The translations under genes and the position numbers were made by a program. Positions 9,380 through 20,702 of a stretch of DNA of 64,000 nucleotides are shown in pieces. The notes under the pieces were generated by a model. It worked only from the letters and a program-made list of their open reading frames with translations, was not told the origin of the DNA and ran no database searches. The first letter of the stretch is position 1, and each line of letters starts with the position of its first letter. This stretch comes from Lucinisca nassula. Its lineage: Eukaryota; Mollusca; Bivalvia; Lucinida; Lucinidae. The stretch covers positions 145,190,675 to 145,254,674 of the forward strand of contig OY757010.1 of assembly GCA_963580285.1 (NCBI GenBank), in the 5' to 3' direction.

Positions 9380-10783
9380 TTACGTTGGAGCCGTCATAGA
9401 ATCTGAGGCCTGACCCACCGGCGTGCAATTAAAGAGGGAAGCAAAGTTGCCAACCGTGATTGGGTTAACTACCATGCATGCAGTCTGTCGTATAATATCC
9501 ATGTTGTACCCAATCTTTTTATATCGAAGAATGATTTTACGAAATTGGGTGCTGAAGTCATTGCGGTTATATATTTTTCTGAATTTATATGCCAAGTCAC
9601 CATAAAATTCGGGTTCCGATAGACCTTGTTGCAGAAGAGATTTAAGTCCAATATTGAATTTTGAAATTAAATCAGAATGGCGTCTATAAAATTTTGAAAA
9701 GGCTTTGCGTAGTTTATGGTACCGATAACCCTGATTAAGGAGTTTAGCCGTTAATAATTTATTACGAGTGTTGAAGTCAGTTACATGACTACACACTCTA
9801 GCAAATCGAATTAATTGCGAAATATAAACGCCATAGGATGGCGCACGAGGAACATCACCATCCAAAAAAGGAAAATTTACAATCTCAAAATCAAAGTCAT
9901 CGCGTTTATCATAAATTTTGCACGAAACAAATCCATCTACAATAGACAGATGTAAATCCAAAAACGGGGCCTCGGTATCAGAAGAATTTGCTTTATTTAA
10001 CTGAAGTTCTAGGGGGTAAATCTGACTGATCAAACCATCAAAATAGGTATTATCAATATTTAATAAATCATCTAAATATCTAGAAGTAGCGCTAAAAGCT
10101 TCAATAATTTCAGATTGGTTATCAATGGAAAGCGACAAAATGAAGTCTCTTTCATAACAATACAAGAACAGATCAGCCACAAGAGGTGCGCAATTAGTAC
10201 CCATCGGAATACCCACCATTTGTCTAAATAACTTAGTACCGAATCTAATATAAATATTGTCAAGTAGAAAGGTGAGGGCATCACACACTTTCTGACATGA
10301 CCAAAGTGTATAATTCTTATGCTCTTTAGAAGTGAAAAATGCATTTCTGACATTACATGCAAGATAGAGAGAATCTTCTCTGTGAAAAGTCCATTCAATT
10401 AAATCATTAAGCTTTTCTTTTATAAGATTATGAGGAAGTGTAGTGTAAAGAGTGGAAAAATCGTAGGTAGACAGACTAGAAGCATGAAAATGTCTAGATT
10501 TCAATTTATTTAAAACCTCATTCGAATTTTTTATAGACCAAAACAGATTTCTTCCTGATCTTTCAAAGACTTTATCACAATATTTAATTACATGCGTTTT
10601 TATAGCAGTAAGACAGGAAGTTAATAATTTAGAAAGTTCAGTGGTAGTGCAAGAGCTAGAATTTGCAATAAACCGTGCTTTGTAAGGTTTTTTTATGAAG
10701 TTTTGGTAACCAGTATAGCGTAGGAAGCTTGTCTTGGCCTTCGTTAACACACACAGCAAACTTGGTGGCTGAAAGACAAACAT
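9380..10783 (-). pseudogene. Penelope-like element reverse transcriptase (PLE-A), 5'-truncated
   Basis: The frame has 467 codons, of which about 31-467 are the genuine coding frame. Motifs: KPYKARFIANSSS (N-terminal fingers), YDFSTLYTTLP at 107-117 (motif A, D108), GIPMGTNCAPLVADLFLY at 191-208 (motif B), RYLDDLLNIDN at 235-245 (motif C, both catalytic Asp intact), then DKRDDFDFEIVNFPFLDG and LLQQGLSEPEFYGDL. This is the Penelope-type RT signature, which differs from LTR and LINE RTs. There is no GIY-YIG endonuclease after the RT. Families with an N-terminal GIY-YIG (Naiad type) would have lost it here by 5' truncation. Residues 1-30 are read from the wrong frame: the true upstream frame is 10844-10690. 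RTs of this group copy their RNA onto nicked or exposed DNA ends. Confidence 0.8.
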
Positions 10784-10844
10784 GTTTATCTACTATAGCT
10801 CTCTCTTCAGCTAAAGGCTGAAGTTCATAAGCCTCATAGATCAT
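10690..10844 (-). pseudogene. Upstream part of the PLE-A RT in the shifted frame
   Basis: This stretch reads DKLPTLYWLPKLHKK, the 'LP-K-H-K' motif that precedes the fingers in Penelope-type RTs. It joins the main RT frame at a run of seven A residues (minus strand, about 10687-10693), where one base too many shifts the frame. It could be a real mutation or a homopolymer sequencing error. Further upstream the element is cut off at about 10850. Confidence 0.7.
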
Positions 10845-10860
10845 ACAGTTTATTAGGAAA

Positions 10861-12633
10861 TGATGTTTAAAGTATTTATTTTAATTTATGTTTGGAAATC
10901 AATAAAAATGGGCAGTAGGCCTTAAATCATAAGGCAGATAGAAGATTGCTTAAAGAATATTTCTATGAAAGTTTTGCCAAAATTTCTTGGCTGTAAATGC
11001 AAATTTTCAATTTGCCCCATTAAAAGTCTATAATAGTCTATGTAAACTCTAAGTTGTCATAGCAACCAAACTAAACAACTGCATTTCATAAAAAACAATA
11101 CCTGTTCAGGCAAATATGGTGAATATTTCCATAAAGTCTCAGCCTCATAGAGTATATGGTTTCTGAGGAGATGATTTTAAGTGTGTGTTTTCTTTTCTTT
11201 TCTTTTTTTGGGGTGGGGGGATTTAGTTTCCATGGCAACCAGTAAAAGTGAGCAGGTAACCTAAAATCATATGGCAGGTAGATGATAGCTTAAGGAATAT
11301 AACTAGGAAATTTTTGTCAAAATATCCGCAAAGGCTTGGTGGTAAATACCATTTTCCAATTTTCCCGATCATACCTCAATGGAAGCTTAAAGTTTTCATA
11401 GTAACCAAACTAAAGAGCCGAGTTTCAATAAAAACAAAACCTGTTGGTTTAGGGGTGGGGATCTGTAAGGTTTCCGAGATATTGGGCCTTTTTATGAAGT
11501 GGAGGGGTGGGGCGTGGCCCAGGGCACCCCAGGGGACCCCCATGTTGGTGTCACTAAATGTCCCTAATCATAAGGAACATGCATATATATGGTTTAGGGG
11601 TGAAGTTCTGAACAGTTTCTCGGATATATGGCCTTTTGTGAAGTGGAGGGGTGGAACATGGTCCAGTCGCACGCTGGCAGACCCCGAGGTTGGTGTCACT
11701 GAATGTGTCTTAGCTTAAGGAACAAGAGTATATATGGTTTAGGGATGGGGATCTGTAAGGCTTCCGAGATATTGGGCCTTATTATGAAGTGGGGGGGGGG
11801 GTGGTGAGGCAATGCCCCGGCGCATCCCGGCCCCAACCCAGGTTTGGGTCACTGAATGTGTCTAATCATAAGGAACAAGAATAAATATGATTTAACGGTG
11901 GAGATCTGAATGGTTTTTGAGATAAATCGCCTTCTAATAAGTGGAGGGGTAGAGACAGAGCCCCGGCGCATCCTTGTGGGGGGGGGGGAGGAGGTTGGTT
12001 TCACTGAATGTTTCTTATCATAAGGAAAAATAATATATATGATTTAGGGGTAGGGACCTCAAGGTTTATCGAGATATTGGGCCTTTTATTAAGTGGAGGC
12101 GGTGGGCCAAAGGCCCCGGCGCATCCAGCGGGGGTGCCAGATTGGTGTCACTGAATGCGTCTTATCATTAGGAACAAGAATACACTTCGTTTTGGGGTTA
12201 GGATGAGAATGGTTTCTGAGATATATAGCCTTTTATGAAGTGTCTCTGTGTGTATGGGGGGGGGGGATGGCCCCAGCGTATCCCACGGGGATCCCAGGTT
12301 GGTGTCAGTGAATGTGTCATATCAAAAGGAACAAGACTATATATGGTTTAGGGGTAGATATCTGTAAGGTTTCCGAGATATTGGGCCTTTTATGAAGTGG
12401 AGGGGTGGGGCTGGCCTAGGCTAACAAAATGTCGGTGTCACTGAATGTCCCTATCATAAGCAACATGAATATATATGGTTTAGGGGTGGTGCTCTGAACA
12501 CTTTCTCTGATATATGGCCTTTTGTGAAGTGAAGGGGTGGGACATGGCCCCGGCACACCCCGAGTTTGGTGTCACTGCATGCGTCTTATCATAAGGAACT
12601 AGAGTAAATATGGTTTATGGGTGGGGATCTGTA
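10861..12633 (+). repeat. T-core module and array
   Basis: 10861-11440 has two copies of the T-element tail module (AATATTTCTATGAAAGTTTT, GTCATAGCAACCAAACTAA). 11440-12633 has about eight T-core units of about 155 bp (TATGGTTTAGGGGTGG, GAGATATTGGGCCTTTTATG, TGAAGTGGAGGGGTGGGG). No header or terminator: the array is broken at 12634 by a ribozyme-bearing repeat. Confidence 0.7.
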
Positions 12634-12760
12634 AATATGTTCCAGAAAGGGTTATCCTTTGGAAGCAAGGACTACACTATAGAACTGGAAATATGGAGTG
12701 TACATGTTTTCTGGGCCAGACTAGCTAGTTTCGGCCAATTAGGCCTCATCAGTAACCCTC
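12634..12760 (-). repeat. Repeat module carrying a hammerhead ribozyme
   Basis: The module GTTCCAGAAAGGGTTATCCT ... GTGTACATGTTTTCTGGGCC leads into the ribozyme. Related copies are at 1619-1716, 3800-3840 (weak), 6120-6210 and 47597-47690. In those the ribozyme is cut or mutated. Confidence 0.6.
12713..12758 (-). ncRNA. Hammerhead ribozyme (family B)
   Basis: Read on the minus strand: stem I GGGTTA/TGGCCC (three G-C pairs, two G-U wobbles, one A-U), conserved CTGATGA, stem II GGCC-TAATT-GGCC, conserved GAAA, a very short palindromic stem III CTAGCTAG, and cleavage triplet GTC. All invariant core bases are present. Minimal stem III hammerheads of this length occur in Penelope-like elements and retrozymes, where they process tandem transcripts. 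Activity is predicted, not shown. Confidence 0.85.
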
Positions 12761-13324
12761 AAATATTCTCAAAATTCCACAATGGATTCACAAGAAAATA
12801 TCAAAGCGCCAAAGGCACTGAAATGACAGATTCTATGAGAAAATCAAAACACTGTGAAAACTTACGGACAACCTTTCTAACAAGAGCTTAAAATTTAGAA
12901 AAGTAGTTCTGCAAATTGATATGTTTGCAGTCGTCTATACACCGATGGTATCATGAAATGTCATTCGATGTTTCAAATTTTGGAAAGAAACTATTTACTT
13001 TTTCAAAACCAAACATTAAAATTCAAGTTTTAACAATACTACTGGCAATTGGTAACATTTTTGTCTGGTCTGTTGTGGATACCTCCCCCCAAAAGATACT
13101 CTATTTTTCATAAAGAGATCGGAGGAGAAAGGCTGGTCATGGTCAGTCCAGTACATGAATTCCATTGGCTTGAAGACATTTTTGAGTAAGAACACCACTA
13201 TGAACACGCGCGTAATCCTTCTGGATTAGATATCCCGGATTCTGAGTGTAAACAAATAAATGAAACCACGTGAGGCCGACGCACTTGATTGATGTTCTCG
13301 CAGTTCAGTTAACGTCTCAGCCAT
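12761..13324. other. No gene recognised
   Basis: AT-rich, apparently unique sequence. Short frames only, without splice context or known motifs. Confidence 0.4.
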
Positions 13325-13395
13325 AATTGGAAGCAACGTCTCCAAAATGACCTTTACAGTGTTGACGGGGACGTTAAACCTTAAATCAACCAACC
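13325..13395 (+). repeat. S2 SINE-like tail
   Basis: TTGGAAGCAACGTCTCCAAA then CAGTGTTGACGGGGACGTTA and a (CAAC)n tail. This is the 3' part of the S2 family seen in full at 14341-14664. Confidence 0.7.
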
Positions 13396-14010
13396 AACCA
13401 ACGTCTCAGCCATGATCTTGAATGTTCTCAATGTCGCTAGCTACAATAGCTCGACATACCATTTCGCTTATTCCATCCGATATGTCATGCTTTTATTACG
13501 CACGCGTCGCCTCGGCATACCTTACACCTATGTGTCGAAACATCAAGAAACGACAATCGGCGTGATTCACGCTGAAGTGCGATGTGTCACTGAAACGCAT
13601 ATCACACGAGTCGCTTAGACGCCAATATACATGTACGTATTTCATGCACCAGCGTAAGTGTTCCGTACTGTGTCGACGTCTTAATTTTGGTCACGACAGG
13701 GACGTCTAGCTCTCAAAAGTGCATCGCATAAGGGCGACGAACAGTGTCAGTGCTTATTAGTCGGTAGTTGAAACCCTTTGTTTATCTAAAGGTACAGTGT
13801 AGCAGATGCCGCTGGAAATCTGCTTCGCATATGCGTCTGTCGGATGAATCGATCTTGACGTACTGACGTCGGTCTTCCGCTACGCCGACGTCCACTAGCG
13901 TCTTCTGTTGATAGTAAAATGTCGCTCCAACAGACAAATAGATCAAACACATGTGGCACCCAAAATCAAAGTCAACGCCATCCCCTTTCCGACCAGCTTC
14001 TAATTGTCCA
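13396..14010. other. No gene recognised
   Basis: About 600 bp of apparently unique, relatively CpG-rich sequence. The 68-codon frame at 13412-13618 has no recognisable motif. Confidence 0.4.
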
Positions 14011-14180
14011 TTAGAAGCCTCCGTGGTGTAGTGGTTATGCTACTCGCCTTGTAAACCAGGGATCGCAGGATCGATTCCGGACTTCTCCAGACTTTCGGAT
14101 GTGTCTTTAAACCAAAGTATTGTCTCCATATGACCTTAGCTGTTGGCGGGACGTAAAACTCAAACACCCATATACAAACT
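14011..14180 (+). mobile_element. tRNA-Thr-derived SINE with target-site duplication
   Basis: A tRNA-like head has A box TGGTGTAGTGG (14024-14034), an anticodon-loop region CTTGTAAACCAG resembling tRNA-Thr(TGT), and B box GGATCGATTCC (14068-14078). A body follows with TTTAAACCAAAG, then GACCTTAGCTGTTGGCGGGA-CGTAAAAC. Flanks CTAATTGTCCA (14000-14010) and CTAACTGTCCA (14181-14191) are a duplication with one mismatch. The acceptor stem does not pair well, so it is not a working tRNA gene. Confidence 0.85.
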
Positions 14181-14340
14181 CTAACTGTCCAGGGTTCAAT
14201 GAAAAATGTTGTAATACGTTCTCACTTGATGCTTTTTGAGAACAAAATACAATTTCTTCTTTTCTAGGCACGACCTTACATCACACATCAAAAGTTTGAT
14301 CCTGAACATGTGGTTTCTATCAGTGCTGGTGTGAAGGTGG

Positions 14341-14664
14341 TACACAGGATCGTTGGCCCCCGCCAATCGGGGCTTAAAGAAATAGATGGGCTGCATGATG
14401 CTTCCACGCAGAGCTGAAACCGACCCGCACACGAGTACTGGTAATCTGCTTAGAGGATCTAAGCCTGCCCAGGCAAAGAGGTGCGAGTCGGACCGTCCAT
14501 GCATATAAACCCTATTGGTTTTGATTGGGCGGCGGCGGGGCTTGAGATGTCATTTCATCTCAGTGTCGGTAAAAGTCCCACAAAATTGGAAGCAACGTCT
14601 CCAAAATGACCTATACAGTGTTGACGGGGACGTTAAACCTCAAATCAAACAATACAAAACACAG
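14341..14664 (+). mobile_element. S2 SINE-like element, long copy
   Basis: Starts near GCCCCCGCCAATCGGGGCTT. It includes TGCTTCCACGCAGAGCTGAA, CCTGCCCAGGCAAAGAGGTG, CATATAAACCCTATTGGTTT, GAGATGTCATTTCATCTCAG and GCAACGTCTCCAAAATGACC, and ends GTTGACGGGGACGTTAAACC with a CAAA-rich tail. Copies: 25863-26175 (minus), 28684-28812 (minus), 22266-22330 (minus, tail), 25140-25258 (plus), 29787-29975 (minus, head). The 3' tail resembles tails of known molluscan SINEs. Confidence 0.65.
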
Positions 14665-15065
14665 GATCGTGGCCGGACTGGTAATCATACTACACGGTTG
14701 ATTGATTTAACCTTTTTAGCTTAAGGGCATGGTGCCTAAGCGTGTTGAAGTCATGCAATCGTTTGGTTTCAAAATCAAAGCACCGAAAGTGTTGGTGGGA
14801 TGTAGGTTGGGGTAAAAGTCCTGGGCTGAGAATACACTGTTTAATTTAACTCTGAAATTCTAAACAAATAGTGAAAATTTTGATAAGAAGCGCGTTCTGC
14901 AGCGTCCGAACTTGGTCTACACTGTTTGCCAAGCTCAATCTATGATTCCAGGATGACCCTCTTCAGTCTTATGGAATACCCTGATCTCACCGCGGCTATT
15001 TTCTGCAAGAAAAAGGTTGTTCTGAGAAGTCAGTGATAGTCACGTAGACGTTAGCTCTGAATCGC
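14665..15065. other. No certain gene; contains the candidate terminal exon
   Basis: Apparently unique sequence. The only coding signal is the weak minus-strand exon at 14935-15002. Confidence 0.35.
14935..15002 (-). CDS. Possible alternative terminal exon of the PARP14-like gene
   Basis: A minus-strand acceptor (CCTTTTTCTTGCAG) opens a 68-nt frame. It has two bases, then 22 codons from NSRGEIRVFHKTEEG to a TGA stop. An ATTAAA motif (variant poly(A) signal) lies about 90 nt downstream, at 14840-14845. The two-base overhang matches the phase left by the exon at 24980-24926, so splicing to it would give a truncated isoform. A one-in-three phase match and a short frame are weak support. I see no similarity to a known domain. 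Confidence 0.2.
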
Positions 15066-15289
15066 TTTTTTATGCCCCCACATCATATGATGCCGGGGGC
15101 ATATAGTTTTTCGGTTTTCCGTACGTGCGTACGTGCGTACATGTGTACGTCCATCTGTACGTGTGTGTGTACGTACGTACGTACGTGATCCTGTAACCTC
15201 ATGTTAAAGTTTTTGTAACAGGTAGAGCCTGATTTATGAATGGCATTTGGCCGGGGCATCCGTGTCCTATGGACACTTTTTCTAATTTA
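15066..15289 (-). mobile_element. Family M element, short copy
   Basis: On the plus strand it opens with the hairpin ATGCCCCCACATCATATGAT-GCCGGGGGCAT. A (GTAC)n-rich run (15119-15187) follows, and it closes with GGGGCATCCGTGTCCTATGG. Read on the minus strand this is header (GTCCATAGGACAC-GATGCCCC), spacer, ACGT-rich run, hairpin and A-run: the layout of the longer copy at 44501-45310. Confidence 0.6.
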
Positions 15290-16201
15290 TTAGAAACTTC
15301 GGGTCGAATGCCAAACAATCAACCCAAACATAGCCGGGTCGTTTGTCAGTCTTGGTTACATGTAAGTGTTATCTGTAAAATCTGCACTTGAAAAAAATGT
15401 TCGATCTGGCAAACAATGTAGACTAAGATCAAACGCCACAGAACACGGTGCTGATCTTGTTCTACATTTTTGCATCAGTTACTAAACTTCCGTTAAGTTT
15501 AAACGGATCAGTCCAAGTCCTCGTTCATGACCAGCCTGCATTTAGAGAAAATCGGCATGAGTGTTGTCAGTGCTTTGATTTATTCACTGCTTTGAGTTTC
15601 TGGAGTGTACTCTTCCATCACTGAAGTTGGGCTCGTCCATTCTGCTAAATATGGCACCTAGAATTATATCACAGGACCTACACTGTTTGCATAGGTATCT
15701 GTACCATATTCCAGGGTTGAAAGGGACAGCCTTTCTCGCAAAGTCTGATATACACCTAGTTGTAACTGACCTAGACTTGACCTCGAATGTCGGAAAACCC
15801 ATTAATATTCTGGTCTGCAGCTGACCGGCTGGTCTTTAAGTATTAAATATTGACAGCACTGTTAGAAAACAGTGTAAAACCTGAGCAGACGTCTAAGCAG
15901 ATGCCGCATTGATCTAGGTATACAGTCTCGCATGATGCAGCTGATTCATATGAAGTGCTGAATATATTCTCTGAAAGGTAAGATAAAATCGTCATGTCGT
16001 CTGCTTCAAAAGTTTGTATTGCGATTATAGGATGTACAATTTTGATAACTGCGCCTAACCGGACTACATTTTTGTGCGGACTCATATTTCTTTGGCGGTC
16101 AAAGCCGGAAGAAAGTCGTAAGAAAGCCGGAACTACTTTACAACACGCAGGATAGCTAGAGATGACAGATAGAATCTGTCATTAATAAACTACACTATGA
16201 T
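15290..16201. other. No gene recognised
   Basis: About 900 bp. Minus-strand frames at 15802-15584 and 16085-15843 are open for 70-80 codons but show no known domain and poor splice context. A small hairpin AATGACAGATT/AATCTGTCATT-like lies at 16163-16185. Confidence 0.35.
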
Positions 16202-17094
16202 GTAGGGAAGGGAGACGTAATGTAAGGTTTCCGAAATATTGGGCCTTTTTATGAAGTGCAGGGGGTGGGGCAATAACCCGGCGCATCCCGGGGGCCCAAG
16301 GTTTGTGCCAATGAATGTCTTATCATAAGGAACAAGAATATGTATAGTCATGGGGTGGGGATTTTAATGGATTCTGAGATATATGGCCTTTTATGAAGTG
16401 GAGGGGGTGGGGCAGAGCCCCGGGCAATCATAGGGAGCCCTCCAGGTTGGAATCACTGAATGTGTCATCATAAGGAACAAGAATATATATATGGTTTAGG
16501 GGTGGGGATCTGTAAGGTTTCCGAGATATTGGGCCTCTTATGAAGTGGAGGGGTCGGGACAAGGCTCCGGCGCATTCTGGGGGCCCCAGGGTGGTGTCAC
16601 TGAATGCGTATTATCGTAAGGAACAAGAATATATATAATTTCGGGGTGGGAATCTGAATGGTTTCTGATATAAATGGCCTTTTATGAAGTGGAGGGGATG
16701 GGGCAGGGCCCCAGCACAACCCCGGGACCCTCAGGTTGGCATAAAAGCATATGGCTGAGAGAAGTTTACTCAAGAAACATTTCTATAGAAGTTTTGTCAA
16801 AATATCTGCAATGACTTGGCAGTAAATGCCGTTTTTCAATTTTCCCCATTACAAGTCTATGGAAACTCTAAGTTGCCATAGCAACCAAACTAATGAGCCG
16901 AATTTCATAAAAAACAACACAAAGTTTCAATCCCAAAACCCAAGGATGCTACAGGCGAAATATGGCCCAATCGCCCCAGCGACTTCAGAGGAGATGTCAT
17001 TTGAAAGTGTTGACGTCACACTACATATGACGACGACGAAGACGGACAACTGCCTATCCTATAAGCTCCCCTGGAGCCTTCGGCTCTGGTGAGT
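16202..17094 (+). mobile_element. T-core Helentron-like element
   Basis: Three to four T-core units (16202-16735). The shared tail module follows (AAAAGCATATGGCTGAGAGA, CCATAGCAACCAAACTAATG, GGAGATGTCATTTGAAAGTG), then a GACGACGA run and the hairpin GAGCC-TTC-GGCTC, ending GGTGAGTGA (mutated from GGTGAGCTA). No header at the left border. Confidence 0.65.
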
Positions 17095-17433
17095 GAAAAA
17101 CGTGTAATTTTCGGAAAATTTTGCAGCCTGTGTTCACAGAATTGGTAGGCGCAATTAGTTAATTGAGTGAGTGAAACAAGTTGAGTATTAAAGGTCAAGG
17201 TCATTCTATTACCTTTGGCAAAGGTCATTCAGATATGAAAATTAAAACTTATTTTTTCAAAAAACCACTGCTCAATTTGTAACCAAATTTTGTACGAAAT
17301 TTACAAATGAAAATTTATAAATATGAATTAGGTCACATGACCAATATGGCCGCCATGCCTATATAAGGTAAAACCCTTTCAGAAGCTCTCAGCACTCAGG
17401 TGAGCGGCTCAGGACCATTGGTCCTCTGGTTTA
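17095..17433 (-). repeat. Fragment of the 440-bp-unit element
   Basis: TTGCAGCCTGTGTTCACAGA, AAGGTCAAGGTCATTCTATT and GGTCACATGACCAATATGGC match the units at 6890-8260. It ends at a stem GAGCGGCTCAGGACC-ATT-GGTCCTC. Confidence 0.55.
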
Positions 17434-17905
17434 AAGTAGAAGTAAAACAAAGATCAGGAATTGATACAATTAACTTACTCCACCCATAAAAGACACCAAA
17501 GGGAAAGCAATACAAACATTAAGCGACCAGACCATAATGGAAACCTAAACAAAGGAAGGCCATAAGGACAGTTGCTTTCCCACAAAATGGCCATATGGCC
17601 ATCCAAAATTAAAAGACACAAGTGATACACACAGTAAGTAACAAACAACAACATAAATAAATCGCCACAGAAGAGCCGCCTTGGAACGGTCAGTGGAAGA
17701 TTTCCACTGGGGGGGCTTAAATCGATTTTACGTTGCCACAATCCTCGCCCTTACTTCTGTCGCGATTTAGACAAATAATTTGTTCAGTCCGCATGAAGGC
17801 TTCCTAACTCATCAATGCAACATCTCCGTGATCACAAAAATCAAAGAACCACAGAGGTGAGACAACGGTGAGGACTCGACAGCAAGAAACCACTGAAATG
17901 CTGTT
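17434..17905 (-). mobile_element. PLE-A 3' UTR copy
   Basis: Almost collinear with 8819-9290, including the TGGCCATATGGCCA palindrome and the CTCATC-A-TGCAACATC segment. It is truncated at about 17905, before any RT sequence. The 3' tail starts AAAGTAGAAGTAAAACAAAG. Confidence 0.75.
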
Positions 17906-17954
17906 TCAAATATCCTTGAATGAGTGCAATGATCACAAATCCCAAGAATAATAT

Positions 17955-20702
17955 ACAAGAGGGCCACGATGGCCCTGGATCGCTCACCTGACCCATATTA
18001 TAGAGTAACAAGTGGGCCTCGGGGAGGGCCATTATTGACCCCAGGACTACAATGTGCATAACGTTGAGGGAGGTCTTAAAAGGTGAAGCTTCATACCAAA
18101 TATCAACAAAGCCTATAATTTGAACAATCTTGGCAAAGGTCCACTAGATGAAGCTACACACCAAATATCAAAGACCTGGACCTTCGGGTTTCAGAGAAGA
18201 TTTTTTAAATATATTCCCTACATTAGCCTATGTAAAACCAAATGGCCCCGGGGCGGGGGCATTTTTGGCCTCAGGGCTATAATTTAAACAATCTTGATAG
18301 AGGTCCACTAGATGAAGCTTCACACCAAATATCAAAGACCTAGGCCTTGCTGTTTCAGAGATGAAGATTTTCAAAGATAATCTCTATATATAAGTCTATG
18401 TAAAACCAAAGGACCCCAGGGCAGGGGCTATAATTTGAAAATCTTGGTAGAGGTCCACTAGATGAAGCTCCATACCAAATATCAGAGACATGGGCCTTGT
18501 GGTTTCAGCGAAGAAGATTTTTAAAGATTTCCCTATATAAATCTATGCAATACCAAAGGGTCTCGGGGCAGGGGCATTTTTGGCCCCACGGCTATAATTT
18601 GAACAATTTTGGTAGAGGTCCACTAGATGAAGCCTCATACCAAATATCAAAGACCGAGGCCTGTTGAATTCAGAGAAAAAGATTTTTCAAGCTTTTCCCT
18701 ATATAAGTCAATGTAAAACCAAAGGGCCATGGAGCTGGAGCATTTTTGGCCCCAGGGCTATAATTTGAACAATCTTGATAGGGGTCTTCTAGGTGAAGCT
18801 TCATACCAAATACCAAAGACCTGGGACTTGTGGTTTCAGAGAAGAAGATTTTTAAAGATTTTCCCTAAATAAGCCTATGTAAAACCAAAGGGCCTCAGAG
18901 TGAGGGCATTTCAGGCCCCAGCACTATAATTTGAACAATCTTGGTAGGGGTCCACTAGGTGAAGCTTCATACCAAATATCAAAGACCTGGGCCTAGCGGT
19001 TTCAGAGAAGATTTTTAAAGTTTTTCCCTATATATGCCAATGTTAAACCAAAAGGCCCCGGGGTGGGGGCATTTTTGGCCCCAGCACAATAATTTGAACA
19101 ATCTTGGTAGGGGTCCACTAGATAAAGCTTCATACCAAATATCAAAAACATGGCCCTTACAGTTTCAGAGAAGAAAATTTTTAAAGATTTTCCCTATACA
19201 AGCCTATGAAAAACCAAAAGGGCCCCAGGGCAGGGGGCATTTTTGGCCCCAGCACTGTTATTTGAACAATCTTGGTAGGGGTCCACAAGATGAAGCCTCA
19301 TACCAAATATCAAAGACCTGGCCTTGCTGTTTCAGACAAGAACATTTTTAAAGATTTTCCATATATAAGCCCATGTTAAACCAAAGGGCCCCGGAGCAGG
19401 GGCATTTTCGGCCCCAGGGCTATAATTTGAACAATCTTGGTAGGGGTCCACTAGGTGAAGCTTCATACCAAATATCAATGACCTAGGCCTTGCGGTTTCA
19501 GAGAAGAAGATTTTTAAAGATTTTCCCTATATAAGCCCATATAAAACCAAAGGGCCCCCGAGCGGGGGGGGGGACCTTGGCCTTGTGGGGTGAAGCTTCA
19601 TACCAAATATAAAAGACATGGGCCTTACGGTTTCAGAGAAGAAAATTTTTAAAGATTTCCCCTATATAAGCCCATGTAAAACCAAAGGGCCCCGGAGCGG
19701 GGGCATATTTGACCCCAGCATTATAATTTGAACAATCTTGGTAGGGGTCCACTAGATGAAGCTTCATACCAATTATCAAGGACCTAGGCCTTGGGATTTC
19801 TGAGAAGAAGATTTTTAAAGATTTTCCCTATATAAGCCCATGTAAAACCAAAGGGCCCCGGGGCGGGGGCATTTTTGGCCCCAGGACTCTAATTTGAACA
19901 ATCTTGGTAGGGGTCCCCTAGATGAAGCTTCATACCAAATATCAAAGACCTGGGCCTTACGGTTTCAGAGAAGAAGATTTTTAAAGCTCTTCCCTATATA
20001 AGCCCATGTAAAACCAAAGGGCCCTGAAGCGGGGGCATTTTTCGCCCCAGTACTATAATTTGAACAATCTTGGTAGGGGTCCACTAGATGAAGCTTCATA
20101 CCAAATATCAAAGACCTGGGCCTTGTGGTTTCAGAGAAGAAGATTTTTAAAGATTTTCCCTATATAAGCCCATGTAAAACCAAAGGGCCCCGGAGCGGGG
20201 GCATTTTTGGCCCCAGCACTATAATTTGAACAATCTTGGTAGGGGTCCACCAGATGAAGATTCATACCAAATATCAAAGACCTGGGCCTTGTGGTTTCAG
20301 AGAAGAAGATTTTTAAAGCTTTTCCCTATATAAGCCTATGTAAAACCAAAGGGCCCCGGAGCGGGGGCATTTTTGGCCCCAGCACTATAATTTGAACAAT
20401 CTTGGTAGGGGTCCACCAGATGAAAATTCATACCAAATATGAAAGACCTGGGCCTTGTGGTTTCAGAGAAGAAGATTTTTTAAGTTTTTGGTGAAAAAAA
20501 TCTATTTTTGGCTCCTATGACCTAGATGTGCAACGGACCGGAACCATTTGAACAACTTTGAAAGGGGACCACCTAAGGATCATTCCTGTGAAGTTTGGTC
20601 AAAATCCGATCAGTGGTTCAGGAGGAGATGTCGTTTAAAGAATTGTTTACGGACGGACGGACGCACGCACGCACGGACGACGGACGAAAAGTGATCCCAA
20701 AA
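17955..20702 (+). mobile_element. E4: long Helentron-like element (about 15 units of about 165 bp), terminator lost
   Basis: Header ACAAGAGGGCC-ACGAT-GGCCCTGGATCGCTCACCTG. The array runs 18110-20490 with the same core as E1. The tail module (GGACCGGAACCATTTGAACA) and a GACGGACG run follow. It stops at GTGATCCCAAAA, where a PLE-A tail begins, so the last hairpin is absent. The final five or six units are the most alike, suggesting recent homogenisation at the 3' side. Confidence 0.7.

Larger units (their letters stand above)
8819..10850 (-). mobile_element. PLE-A, longest copy in the window
   Basis: It comprises the RT region (10850-9380) and a roughly 560-bp 3' UTR (9379-8819) ending in the family's conserved 3' tail, seen on the plus strand as AAACAAAGATCAGGAATTGA or a close variant. 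The 3' UTR recurs in at least ten other places, mostly as 5'-truncated copies, as expected for target-primed insertion. It sits between element E3 (with the CA microsatellite) and a T-core module. Confidence 0.75.

Noticed and set aside
14011..14085. Functional tRNA-Thr gene
   Set aside because: A and B boxes are good but the acceptor stem does not pair, there is a SINE body and tail, and target duplications flank it.
15584..15802. 72-codon minus-strand frame as an exon
   Set aside because: Weak acceptor, no recognisable domain and no partner exon; could be chance.
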